From the NCBI GenBank assembly GCA_035762175.1, contig DASTPP010000366.1, positions 1 through 19,440 on the forward strand: a stretch of 19,440 bases of DNA, read 5' to 3'. Each line of letters starts with the position of its first letter. Position 1 is the first letter of the stretch. The stretch is from DASTPP01 sp035762175 (GTDB lineage Bacteria; Myxococcota_A; Polyangia; Polyangiales; Polyangiaceae). A program made the translations under genes and the position numbers. Under the pieces are notes generated by a model that saw nothing but the letters and a program-made list of their open reading frames with translations, did not search any database and was not told where the DNA came from. Below are positions 1 to 5,955 of the stretch, in pieces.

Positions 1-32
1 GGGGACCCCACTGTTTGAGCCCGAAGGGCGAG

Positions 33-161
33 TTTGGGGTGCCGGAAGGCAGGCGCCCCCCGCCCGGCAAACGCTCGTCGCGCCCCTCCGTTCCGGGTTT
101 GGGGTGCCGGAAGGCAGGCGCCCCCCGCCCGGCGAACGCTCGCCGCGCCCCTCCGTTCCGG
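33..161. repeat. Tandem direct repeat, two 65-bp units
   Basis: Two adjacent units (33-97 and 98-161) share almost the same sequence. Each begins TTTGGGGTGCCGG and ends CCCCTCCGTTCCGG, with only two internal substitutions seen by eye (near 69 and 77 in the first unit). Each unit is bounded by CCGGAA-like and TTCCGG-like ends. No convincing coding sequence runs through it. It may belong to a larger intergenic repeat family or follow an upstream gene outside the window. Confidence 0.85.
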
Positions 162-192
162 TCAGGGCCCCCCGCCGCCCGAGGGGCCATCT

Positions 193-214
193 CCCCTCTC
201 CCTCGGGAGAGGGG
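193..214. repeat. Perfect short hairpin, terminator-like
   Basis: CCCCTCTCCC at 193-202 and GGGAGAGGGG at 205-214 are perfect complements around a 2-nt centre, so the real loop is probably 4-6 nt. No T-tract follows. CCCTCTCCC/GGGAGAGGG hairpins are a common dispersed intergenic repeat type in high-GC bacteria. It could act as an intrinsic terminator for a gene left of the window, but that is inference. Confidence 0.5.
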
Positions 215-560
215 CCGGGGGTGAGGGCTCGCGCGCCCCCCGCTATGTAGGTGCATCTCGCCTGTCCCGGAAGCCCTCCGGGGTGTTCCGGAAGCCACCC
301 CCCCCTGTCCCGGAAGCCCCGCCCCTTTCCCGGAACGTGCCCAAGGTTGCCCGGGAAGCCGCGCCCGCCTGCCCGGGAAGGCGAGGGGCCCTGTCCCGGG
401 AGAGGGGTCGCGCTGTCCGGGTGGCGGGGCCGGCTCGGCGAGGGGGTAGGGGTGATCGGCGGGCCAGGAAAGTGGGCGGCCGGGACGGGGGGCGAGATTT
501 TTTTCTCGGCCGGTGTCGATGGCGAGCAACTGGCCCCGGCGGGTGGCCGAGCAGACCAAT
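215..560. other. Non-coding stretch with degenerate CCCGGAAGCC motifs
   Basis: No gene is supported here. From about 262 to 400 the motif CCCGGAAGCC and variants (TTCCGGAAGCC, CCCGGGAAGCC) recur irregularly at least five times among C-rich spacers, continuing the CCGGAAGGC theme of the 65-bp repeats upstream. At 498-504 there is a run of seven T, notable in such a GC-rich window. It may lie in the promoter region of the gene at 618, but no clear -35/-10 pair is visible. Confidence 0.45.
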
Positions 561-605
561 GAGAGGGCTGAGCCGGCGGAAACGCCGCCCTCTCACAGAA
601 AGGAG
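561..605 (+). promoter_or_regulatory. Leader hairpin with GAAA tetraloop next to the ribosome binding site
   Basis: GAGAGGG (561-567) pairs perfectly with CCCTCTC (588-594), and CGGCG (574-578) pairs with CGCCG (583-587) around a GAAA loop (579-582). A 6-nt bulge (568-573) lies on the 5' side. The 12-bp stem ends four bases before AAGGAG (600-605), the only good Shine-Dalgarno sequence for the ATG at 618. The spacing from AAGGAG to the ATG is 12 nt. The hairpin could stabilise the message or modulate ribosome access. It lacks a downstream T-tract, so it is unlikely to be an intrinsic terminator. Confidence 0.5.
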
Positions 606-617
606 CGGCTCATCATC

Positions 618-1424
618 ATGGACAACCAAACTCTCGCCTACTGGCTCGAACAATCTGCCTCTCTGCCCGCCGACTACCCGATCAAGGTGCCGTACAACGT
701 TGCCCTGGTCGAGGCCGCCCAGGCGGCAAAATTCGTCGACGAACACTGGGAGGGCGACGGCGACGTGCCGGGCCTCAAGCGGTACGAGGCGCGCTTGCCG
801 CGGGCGACGTCCGGAGAGATTCGGGCGCTCATCGTGGCGGTGCAGTGGCAGCAGACCAAGACGCTGCTCTTGGTCGACCCGGGGGCGATCGAGATCGGGA
901 CCGAGGCGGCCGAGCTGCTCGACGAGCTCGAGTCGACCGTCGCCTTCGTGCTCGACGACGGGGTCGACGAGCCGGCCGACGTGCAGCTCGCGCAGATCAA
1001 GCAGTACCACGGCCAAGACGGGCAAAGCTCGGGCGTGATGGCGCAGGCCCTGCGCGACTATTCGGCGCTCGCCGAGTCGCTCAAGGGGCGCATCCTCGAG
1101 GCCGACAAGGGCTTCGACGTCACGCTCATCGATCGGGGCCGCGCGATGGCCGACAAGCTCGCGCTCGCCCCCGCCGCCGTCGCCAGCCCCACCGACCAGG
1201 CGCGCGAGCGCGCGGCGCGAAACCGCCTGCTCGCCCTCTTGACGCAGAAGGTCTCGCTGGTGCGCCTGGTGGCGGGCCACGCGTTCCGGAAGCACCCCGA
1301 GATCGCGCGCAAGGTGACGAGCGCCTACGAGCGGCGGCGCCGCACGGCCGCGCGCAAGGCGAAGGCGGGCGGGGGCGGGGGAGGGGCGCCTGCGCCGACC
1401 AGCCCGAACCCGGTGCTCGAGTGA
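618..1424 (+). CDS. Hypothetical protein, mostly alpha-helical with basic Gly-rich tail
   Basis: The protein is 268 residues from the ATG at 618, chosen because AAGGAG lies upstream. An in-frame ATG at 513 would add residues of poor character and read through the leader hairpin. I do not recognise the family. There is no signal peptide and no membrane segment. The N-terminal half is mixed acidic and hydrophobic. The middle (about residues 135-180, around the ALRDYSALAESLKGRILEAD stretch) looks helical. The region around residues 190-250 is rich in Arg and Ala. The last 25 residues are a basic stretch followed by a poly-Gly/Ala/Pro tail. It is probably cytoplasmic. It stands alone, with structured repeats on both sides. 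Codon use matches the neighbours, so it looks like a resident gene. No function is inferred. Confidence 0.8.
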   Translation: MDNQTLAYWLEQSASLPADYPIKVPYNVALVEAAQAAKFVDEHWEGDGDVPGLKRYEARLPRATSGEIRALIVAVQWQQTKTLLLVDPGAIEIGTEAAELLDELESTVAFVLDDGVDEPADVQLAQIKQYHGQDGQSSGVMAQALRDYSALAESLKGRILEADKGFDVTLIDRGRAMADKLALAPAAVASPTDQARERAARNRLLALLTQKVSLVRLVAGHAFRKHPEIARKVTSAYERRRRTAARKAKAGGGGGGAPAPTSPNPVLE

Positions 1425-1462
1425 GGCGCTAGCCGGGCTGAGGGCACGGGGGGCGTACGCAC

Positions 1463-1562
1463 GACGCGAGCCGCCGCGAGCCCCCGCTGCGTCGAAGGGT
1501 GACGCGACGCGAGCCGCCGCGAGCTCCCGCTGCGTCGAAGGGTGACGCGGCGGGGGCTCGCG
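1463..1562. repeat. Tandem 43-bp repeat with an inverted-repeat end
   Basis: Two 43-bp units (1463-1505 and 1506-1548) start with GACGCGAGCCGCCGCGAG and end with TGCGTCGAAGGGTGACGC, and differ by about one base. The segment CGCGAGCCCCCGC near 1475-1487 has its exact reverse complement at about 1549-1561, so the repeat array can close into a stem. It sits between the unknown gene ending at 1424 and the gene starting at 1611. It may act as a terminator-like structure or be part of a dispersed repeat. Confidence 0.7.
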
Positions 1563-1610
1563 GGGCCGCGCCCCTCGACAGGGGCGGGGCCGGGGGCTAG
1601 GTCTCGACGT

Positions 1611-2513
1611 ATGGCGAGGGCAGCGAAGCGCCTCGGCGCACCCTACGACCCCACGATCTACCCGAGCGACGATCGCATGGGCGAGGGGTCGCTGCAGCGC
1701 TTCATTTCCGAACTCGCCCGGCGTCAGATTGAGGGCTACCTCGCCTCGCTCGGCCAGACCGCCTTCGTCGGCGCCAACCAGTTCATCTACTGGCGCCAGT
1801 TCGACCCCTCGCGCAGGCTCGACCCTAGCGTGTTCGTGCTGCCGGGCGTGCGCCCCGGCATCAAAATCGATAGCTGGAAGGTTTGGGAGCGCGAGGGCCT
1901 CGCCCCGAGCTTCGCGCTCGAGATCGTCTCGCAAGACTGGGAGAAAGACTACCGCGACTCGCCCGAGCCTTACGCCGAGCTGGGCGTGCGCGAGCTGATG
2001 ATCTTCGACCCCGAGTGGGCCGCGCGGCCGCACGAGCGGCTGCGCTGGCAGGTCTACCGGTGGCTGGTGCGCCGGGGCTTCGTGCGGGTCGAGGCGAACC
2101 ACGACGACCGGGCGCGCTCGAAGGTGCTCGGCTGCTGGCTGCGGGCGGTGGGCGACGATCTCGACTCGCTGCGGCTGCGCCTCGCCGTCGGCCCGCAGGG
2201 CGAGCGACTGCTTCCCACCGCCGGCGAGGCGCTCGCCCGCGCCGAGCAGACGCTTCGGGCCGAGCGCGAGGCGCGCGCGGCCGAGCGCGAGGCGCGCGCG
2301 GCCGCGCGCGAGGCGAGGGCCCGAGCTGAACGGACCTTGCAACTCGAGAGCGAGGCGAGGGCCCGGGCCGAGCAGACGTTGCAGGCCGAGCGCGAGGCGC
2401 GCGCGGCCGAGCGTGAGGCGCTCGCGGCCGAGCGCGAGGCGCGCGCCCGGGCGGAGGCCGAGCTACGCCGCCTGCGCGGCGAGCTCGAAGGGCCGGGGCG
2501 CCCGAAGCGCTGA
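1611..2513 (+). CDS. Uma2-family (DUF820) putative endonuclease with coiled-coil tail
   Basis: The 300-residue protein starts at the ATG at 1611 (MARAAKRLG). An earlier in-frame start at 1542 would run through repeat DNA. Residues about 25-180 resemble the Uma2/DUF820 PD-(D/E)XK nuclease fold: LDPSVFVLPG with Asp71, SFALEIVS with Glu104, and YAELGVRELMIFDP. The Lys usually found a few residues before the Tyr of YAELGV is absent. The nearest Lys is 112, so catalytic competence is uncertain. Residues about 205-292 are a charged coiled coil built from imperfect repeats of ARAEQTLQAERE and AREARAAE, far longer than in minimal family members. Uma2 proteins are abundant in multicellular bacteria and their biological role is poorly known. 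The gene converges on the small secreted-protein gene at 2633. Confidence 0.75.
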   Translation: MARAAKRLGAPYDPTIYPSDDRMGEGSLQRFISELARRQIEGYLASLGQTAFVGANQFIYWRQFDPSRRLDPSVFVLPGVRPGIKIDSWKVWEREGLAPSFALEIVSQDWEKDYRDSPEPYAELGVRELMIFDPEWAARPHERLRWQVYRWLVRRGFVRVEANHDDRARSKVLGCWLRAVGDDLDSLRLRLAVGPQGERLLPTAGEALARAEQTLRAEREARAAEREARAAAREARARAERTLQLESEARARAEQTLQAEREARAAEREALAAEREARARAEAELRRLRGELEGPGRPKR

Positions 2514-2527
2514 GGGGGCCCGGCCGA

Positions 2528-2585
2528 GCTCGGGGGGTACGGCGAGGGGAGCGCTGACGCGGCCGCCGCTCGATACCCCCCGAGC
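2528..2585. terminator. Inverted repeat between convergent genes, possible bidirectional terminator
   Basis: GCTCGGGGGGTA (2528-2539) is perfectly complementary to TACCCCCCGAGC (2574-2585), with 34 nt between the arms. It lies exactly between two convergent genes that end at 2513 (plus) and 2633 (minus). There is no T-tract, and the loop is long for a classical intrinsic terminator. The function is inferred from position. Confidence 0.45.
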
Positions 2586-2632
2586 CGGGGCCGCAGGGCG
2601 AGGCAGCGGCCCGGGCGAGCGCGGGGGCTTGG

Positions 2633-3238
2633 TCAGAGGCTCTGCTTGAGGAACTCTTGAAACTTGGTGTTCCACTCGCGGTGGGCCACCGCGGGGTCGA
2701 CGACGGCGGTGAGCTGGCCCTTGTCGAGCTTGTGCGCGCGCGCGCCGCCGGCGTGTTGAATGGTCATCTTCGTGACCTTCGCCTTGACCGCGGCCTTGCC
2801 CGGGCCGCCGCGCAGGCAGAGCTCGCGCACCGAGCCGAGCGACTCGGTCACCTCCGTCCAGAAGGGGCTCGCGGCGAGGCCGGTCTTGCCGGGCTCCATC
2901 AGTTTGCCGCGGAAGGTCTCGTAGTCGAACGAGACGTCGATGGTCGTCTGGCAGCTCGTGTTCAAGAGCGAGACGTACTGGGCGAGCTCTTTCTGCATCT
3001 TCTGCCACTGCTCGCGCTCGCCGAGCGTCCAGTCGCCGGGCACGGGGGCCGGCCCTTTCGCGGCGTCGAGCGCGGTGGCGCCGTCGCGCGCGGCGCGCGC
3101 GTCGAGCGCGGCGCCGTCGCGCGCGGCGGGCGCGGCGGCGGGCGAGGCGAGCGCGAGGGCGGGGGCGAGCGCGCAGCAGAGCGCGAGCGCGATCGAGGCG
3201 AGGGGGCGGCGGGCGGCGGGGCGGGCGGTCTTGGTCAT
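2633..3238 (-). CDS. Small secreted protein of unknown function
   Basis: The 201-residue protein begins at the ATG ending at 3238. Residues 1-31 form a Sec signal peptide: a basic start (MTKTARPAARR), a hydrophobic core, and ALA followed by Ser32 as a likely type I cleavage site. A low-complexity Ala/Asp/Arg segment follows, containing two near-copies of ARDGA-ALDA. The folded part (from about residue 68, DWTLGEREQWQKMQKELAQY) is helical and ends in a Lys- and hydrophobic-rich tail. Two Cys in the mature part (in NTSCQTT and RELCLRGG) could form one disulphide. No known domain is recognised. An AT-rich island lies about 70-110 bp upstream and probably holds its promoter. It is likely periplasmic or extracellular. 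Confidence 0.75.
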   Translation of the reverse strand: MTKTARPAARRPLASIALALCCALAPALALASPAAAPAARDGAALDARAARDGATALDAAKGPAPVPGDWTLGEREQWQKMQKELAQYVSLLNTSCQTTIDVSFDYETFRGKLMEPGKTGLAASPFWTEVTESLGSVRELCLRGGPGKAAVKAKVTKMTIQHAGGARAHKLDKGQLTAVVDPAVAHREWNTKFQEFLKQSL

Positions 3239-3308
3239 GGTGGTCGTCTCGTGGGTTGGTCGCCGTCGGCGATGGTGCACGGGTCTACGGGGGGCGGGCG
3301 CCGACTCT

Positions 3309-3345
3309 ACCCGTTGTTTGATACTATTTGCTTGTTGTATTGAAT
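3309..3345 (-). promoter_or_regulatory. AT-rich island upstream of the secreted-protein gene
   Basis: This is one of very few AT-rich stretches in the window. It lies 70-110 bp upstream of the minus-strand start at 3238. On the minus strand it contains TAGTAT as a -10-like hexamer, but no good -35 at 16-18 bp. On the plus strand TTGTTT (3314-3319) and TATTGA could be a weak pair 18 bp apart, which would read into the hairpin cluster at 3346. Direction is therefore ambiguous. A promoter is inferred from composition and position only. Confidence 0.35.
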
Positions 3346-3396
3346 GAGACTTCGTGTCTCCCGGCGCGAGAATCGGCGTCTCTTCGGGCGAGACGC
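3346..3396. other. Paired hairpins with exchangeable arms
   Basis: GAGAC (3346-3350) pairs with GTCTC (3356-3360). GCGTCTC (3376-3382) pairs with GAGACGC (3390-3396), followed by TTT. Both hairpins use the same GAGAC/GTCTC core, so arm one can pair with arm three and arm two with arm four instead, giving two mutually exclusive folds. No gene covers this region. It may be a leader or small RNA on the plus strand, or simply repeat DNA. Confidence 0.35.
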
Positions 3397-3400
3397 TTTC

Positions 3401-3422
3401 GCCCCCGACGGAAGTCGGGGGC
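3401..3422. terminator. 9-bp GC hairpin, sister of the one at 3639-3660
   Basis: GCCCCCGAC (3401-3409) and GTCGGGGGC (3414-3422) are perfect complements around a GGAA loop. The same arms recur at 3639-3660 at the end of the kinase gene. There is no T-tract. It could be a second, downstream terminator for the minus-strand kinase transcript, or one end of a 260-bp repeat unit bounded by identical hairpins. Confidence 0.45.
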
Positions 3423-3450
3423 AACGAACTCCCTCGGAAACGGCCGTCAA

Positions 3451-3586
3451 AGCCCTGCCGGAGGCAGGGCTCACGCGCCGCGAGCCGCTTCGCGCGCTCG
3501 CCCGCGTCGCGCGGCCGGTCGCCGCGGTCGCCGCTCGCCCGGAAGCCGTAGCCCGCGGGAGCCCGGCCCCCGGCGAGGGGGCGGGC
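3451..3586. other. Further intergenic hairpins
   Basis: AGCCCTGCC (3451-3459) and GGCAGGGCT (3463-3471) are a perfect 9-bp stem with a GGA loop. GCCCCC (3566-3571) pairs with GGGGGC (3577-3582), and the stem extends outward with one bulged G through GCCC (3561-3564) and GGGC (3583-3586), followed by TTT. The DNA between them (3472-3560) is GC-rich, with no gene seen. With the neighbouring hairpins they fill the 410-bp gap between 3239 and 3648. Confidence 0.4.
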
Positions 3587-3638
3587 TTTGCGGTCCGAGT
3601 CGGCGCCGATTCCGTGTGGCACGAAGGGGTTACTCGGT

Positions 3639-3660
3639 GCCCCCGACTTCAGTCGGGGGC
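3639..3660 (-). terminator. Terminator-like palindrome spanning the kinase stop codon
   Basis: GCCCCCGACT (3639-3648) and AGTCGGGGGC (3651-3660) are perfect complements around two central bases. The stop codon of the minus-strand kinase (3649-3651) lies at the apex, and its last residues are encoded by one arm. A terminating ribosome would mask the hairpin, so termination efficiency could depend on translation. The arms match those of the hairpin at 3401-3422. Confidence 0.5.
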
Positions 3661-5955
3661 GCAGCGCACCGCGCCCGCCCGCGCCCGGGCCGGCGGCCCG
3701 CTCTCGACCCAGGCGACCCACGCGCCGCCCGGCCGGGGCGAGAGCGCGAGGGCGCGCGCGCCGCCCGGCGCTTCGAGCGAGAGCGGCTCGGTCGCCGGCG
3801 AGGCGTCGGCCGAGAGCGCGCGGACGACGACACGCTTCGCGTCGGCGTCGGACCACGCGACGACCACGCCTTCGCCGGCGGGGGCGAGGGCGAAGGGCGG
3901 TACGGGGGCCGCGGCGAGCGAGCCGAGCGGGCCGAGCGTGTGCGCGGGGCCGGCGGGGCGCGCGTCGAGGGGCAAGGCGGCGGCGCGAAGCTCGGTGGCG
4001 CCCGCGCCGGCGGGGCGCTCGGGCCAGGCGACGACGACCGCGGCGGCGCCGGCCGCGGCGGCGGCGGGGGTGCCGACCGCGCCGCGCGCGAGCTCGCGCG
4101 CTTCGCCCTCGCGGTGGCCCTGCTCGTCGAGCACGAGGGCGAGCAATCGATCGCCGGTCGAGAAGGCGACGAGCGCCCGGCCGCCCGCGGCGGCGATGGC
4201 GGCGGGCGAGAGGGGCGCGCCCGGGGCGGCGCGGTAGACGACGTCGCGCAGGGGGCCCGCGCCGGGGCGCATGACGAAGGAGACGAGCTCGAGGCCCGCT
4301 CCGCCCTTGGCCGCGCCCAGGCTCACGCCGAAGAGCGCCTCGCCGAGCGTCGCCGTGGCGAGCCCGAGCGAGGCGTGATCGAGGCGCAGCGCCGAGATCG
4401 GGCCTTTCGCCCCCCAGACGCCGAGCGAGCCGAGCGCGTTGCTGTAGACCGTGAGCGCCTCGTCGTCGCGCCAGACGGACGCGCTGAGCCGGCGCCCCGC
4501 GGGCGGCACGACCTGCATGAAGGGCTCGAAGGGCTCGAAGGCGGGGGCCGCCCCGTCGCTCGTGAGCCGGGCGCGGGCGATGCCGCTCGGCACGAGCGAG
4601 GCGTCGCCGAAGGTGCCGTAAAGCAAGAGGTCGGCGCCGCGCGAGAGCGCGAGGAGGGCCTCGGGCGTCGGGCCTCCGAGCGGCGGGGCTTCGGGGCCCT
4701 CGAGCGCGCAGGGCGGGGCGAGCCGGCGCTCGGCCGGGCGGGTCGGCACGTAAGCGGCGAGGCCGACGAGGGCGCCGAGCGCGGCGAGCGCGGCGAGCGC
4801 GGCGGCGCGGCGGGGGCGGGCGGGCGAGTGCGCCGCCCGCGGCCCTTCGCTCAGCGCCGCGATGACGTCGTGCATCGAGGCGAAGCGGGCCGAAGGGGCG
4901 GGGGCGAGGCAGCGCGCGAGGGCCGCGGCGGCGCGTTCGGAGAGCGGCGCGGAGGCCCGCAAGCGCGCGGCGGCGTCGGGGCCGGCCGCGCCTTCGTGGG
5001 TGCCGCAGAGCAGCTCGTAGGTCGTCAGGGCCCAGGCGTATTGATCGCTGCGCGCGTCGGGGGCGCGGCCCGCGCGCTGCTCGGGCGGCATGTACCGGGG
5101 CGTGCCGACCGGGCGCCGCGTCCGGTCGGCGGGCTCGCGGGCGTCGTCGCTGGCGTCGCCGGCAGACTCGCGGGCGGCGGTGTCGGCCGGCTCGCGGGCG
5201 GCGGTGTCGGCCGGCTCGCGGGCGGCGTCGGTTGGCTCGCGGGCGGCGTCGGTTGGCTCGCGGGCGGCGTCGCCGGCGCCGGCGGGCTCGCGGGCGGCGT
5301 CGCCGGCGCCGGCGGGCTCGCGCGCGGCGATGCCGAAGTCGAGCAGCTTCGCCCGGCCGTCGCGGCAGACGAAGATATTCTCGGGCTTGACGTCGCGGTG
5401 CACGAGCCCGGCGTCGTGCGCGGCGGCGAGCGCCCGGGCGACGTCGAGCGCCCAGGCGAGCCGGCGCTCGGGCGGGGGGGCGGGGGAGCCGACGTAGTGG
5501 CGCAGGGGGGCGCCCTCGAGCAGCTCCATCGCGAGGTAGGGCGTGCCCTCGTGGTCGCCGGCCTCGTAGAGCGTGACCACGCCCTCGTGGCGCAGGGCGG
5601 CGACGGCGCGCGCCTCGCGCAAGAGCGTCTGCATCGCGTCGCCGCGGCCCGCGCCTGCGCGCAGCACCTTGAGCGCGACGAGCCGCTCGAGCGAGGCGTC
5701 GCGCGCCTCGTAGACGCGTCCCATGCCGCCCTGGCCGAGCAGCCGCTCGATGCGGAAGCGCCCGAAGATCGCGCCCGGGGCGAGCTCGTCGCGCGGCGCG
5801 GGCGCCGGGCCGAGGCCCGCGGTGCGGTGCGAGGGGGGCGCGGGGCGCCAGGTCTCGGAGGGCGGGGCGGCCTCGGGCGCGGGGGGCCAGGTCTCGGACG
5901 TCGGGGCGCCCTCGGCCCCGGGGCCGGGCGCGGGGGCGTCGCGGGGCCCGGTCAC
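3649..5955 (-). CDS. Membrane Ser/Thr protein kinase with repeat-expanded activation loop
   Basis: The 768-residue Hanks-type kinase probably starts at a GTG (5953-5955) that overlaps the TGA of the upstream regulator by 4 bp, a translational-coupling arrangement. Residues 1-60 are Pro/Ala-rich and hold two SETWxPAP copies. The kinase domain (about 64-370) has the Gly loop GQGGMG, Lys96, Glu114, HRDVKPEN (Asp188) and DFG (206-208). Between DFG and GTPRYMPPE (284-292) sits an inserted tract of eight AREP/ARES repeats, much longer than a usual activation loop. One membrane helix lies at about 384-402. The remaining 365 or so residues are presumably extracytoplasmic, beta-rich and propeller-like by eye, with a recurring hydrophobic-VAW pattern; no family is recognised there. 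It is likely a sensor kinase acting with the FHA regulator encoded upstream. All core catalytic residues are present, so it should be active. Confidence 0.9.
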   Translation of the reverse strand: MTGPRDAPAPGPGAEGAPTSETWPPAPEAAPPSETWRPAPPSHRTAGLGPAPAPRDELAPGAIFGRFRIERLLGQGGMGRVYEARDASLERLVALKVLRAGAGRGDAMQTLLREARAVAALRHEGVVTLYEAGDHEGTPYLAMELLEGAPLRHYVGSPAPPPERRLAWALDVARALAAAHDAGLVHRDVKPENIFVCRDGRAKLLDFGIAAREPAGAGDAAREPAGAGDAAREPTDAAREPTDAAREPADTAAREPADTAARESAGDASDDAREPADRTRRPVGTPRYMPPEQRAGRAPDARSDQYAWALTTYELLCGTHEGAAGPDAAARLRASAPLSERAAAALARCLAPAPSARFASMHDVIAALSEGPRAAHSPARPRRAAALAALAALGALVGLAAYVPTRPAERRLAPPCALEGPEAPPLGGPTPEALLALSRGADLLLYGTFGDASLVPSGIARARLTSDGAAPAFEPFEPFMQVVPPAGRRLSASVWRDDEALTVYSNALGSLGVWGAKGPISALRLDHASLGLATATLGEALFGVSLGAAKGGAGLELVSFVMRPGAGPLRDVVYRAAPGAPLSPAAIAAAGGRALVAFSTGDRLLALVLDEQGHREGEARELARGAVGTPAAAAAGAAAVVVAWPERPAGAGATELRAAALPLDARPAGPAHTLGPLGSLAAAPVPPFALAPAGEGVVVAWSDADAKRVVVRALSADASPATEPLSLEAPGGARALALSPRPGGAWVAWVESGPPARARAGAVRCAPD
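5116..5325 (-). repeat. Intragenic tandem repeats in the kinase activation loop
   Basis: This DNA encodes residues 211-280 of the kinase as tandem units: AREPAGAGDA twice, AREPTDA twice, AREPADTA twice, then two diverged AREP/ARES units. Unit lengths are 30, 21 and 24 bp, all multiples of three, and neighbouring copies are nearly identical at DNA level. The pairwise order suggests repeated local duplication by slippage. Several Thr and one Ser occur within the units. Confidence 0.9.

Noticed and set aside
498..504. T7 tract as an intrinsic terminator
   Set aside because: No stable GC stem directly precedes it; only GAG/CTC could pair around it.
243..2342. A long minus-strand open frame across the first two genes
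   Set aside because: Antisense to the unknown gene with a good ribosome binding site and to the Uma2-like gene; no recognisable domain.
3617..3633. Sigma-54 -24 element (TGGCAC)
   Set aside because: The -12 TTGC element is missing at the right spacing, and the site lies in the hairpin region after the kinase gene.
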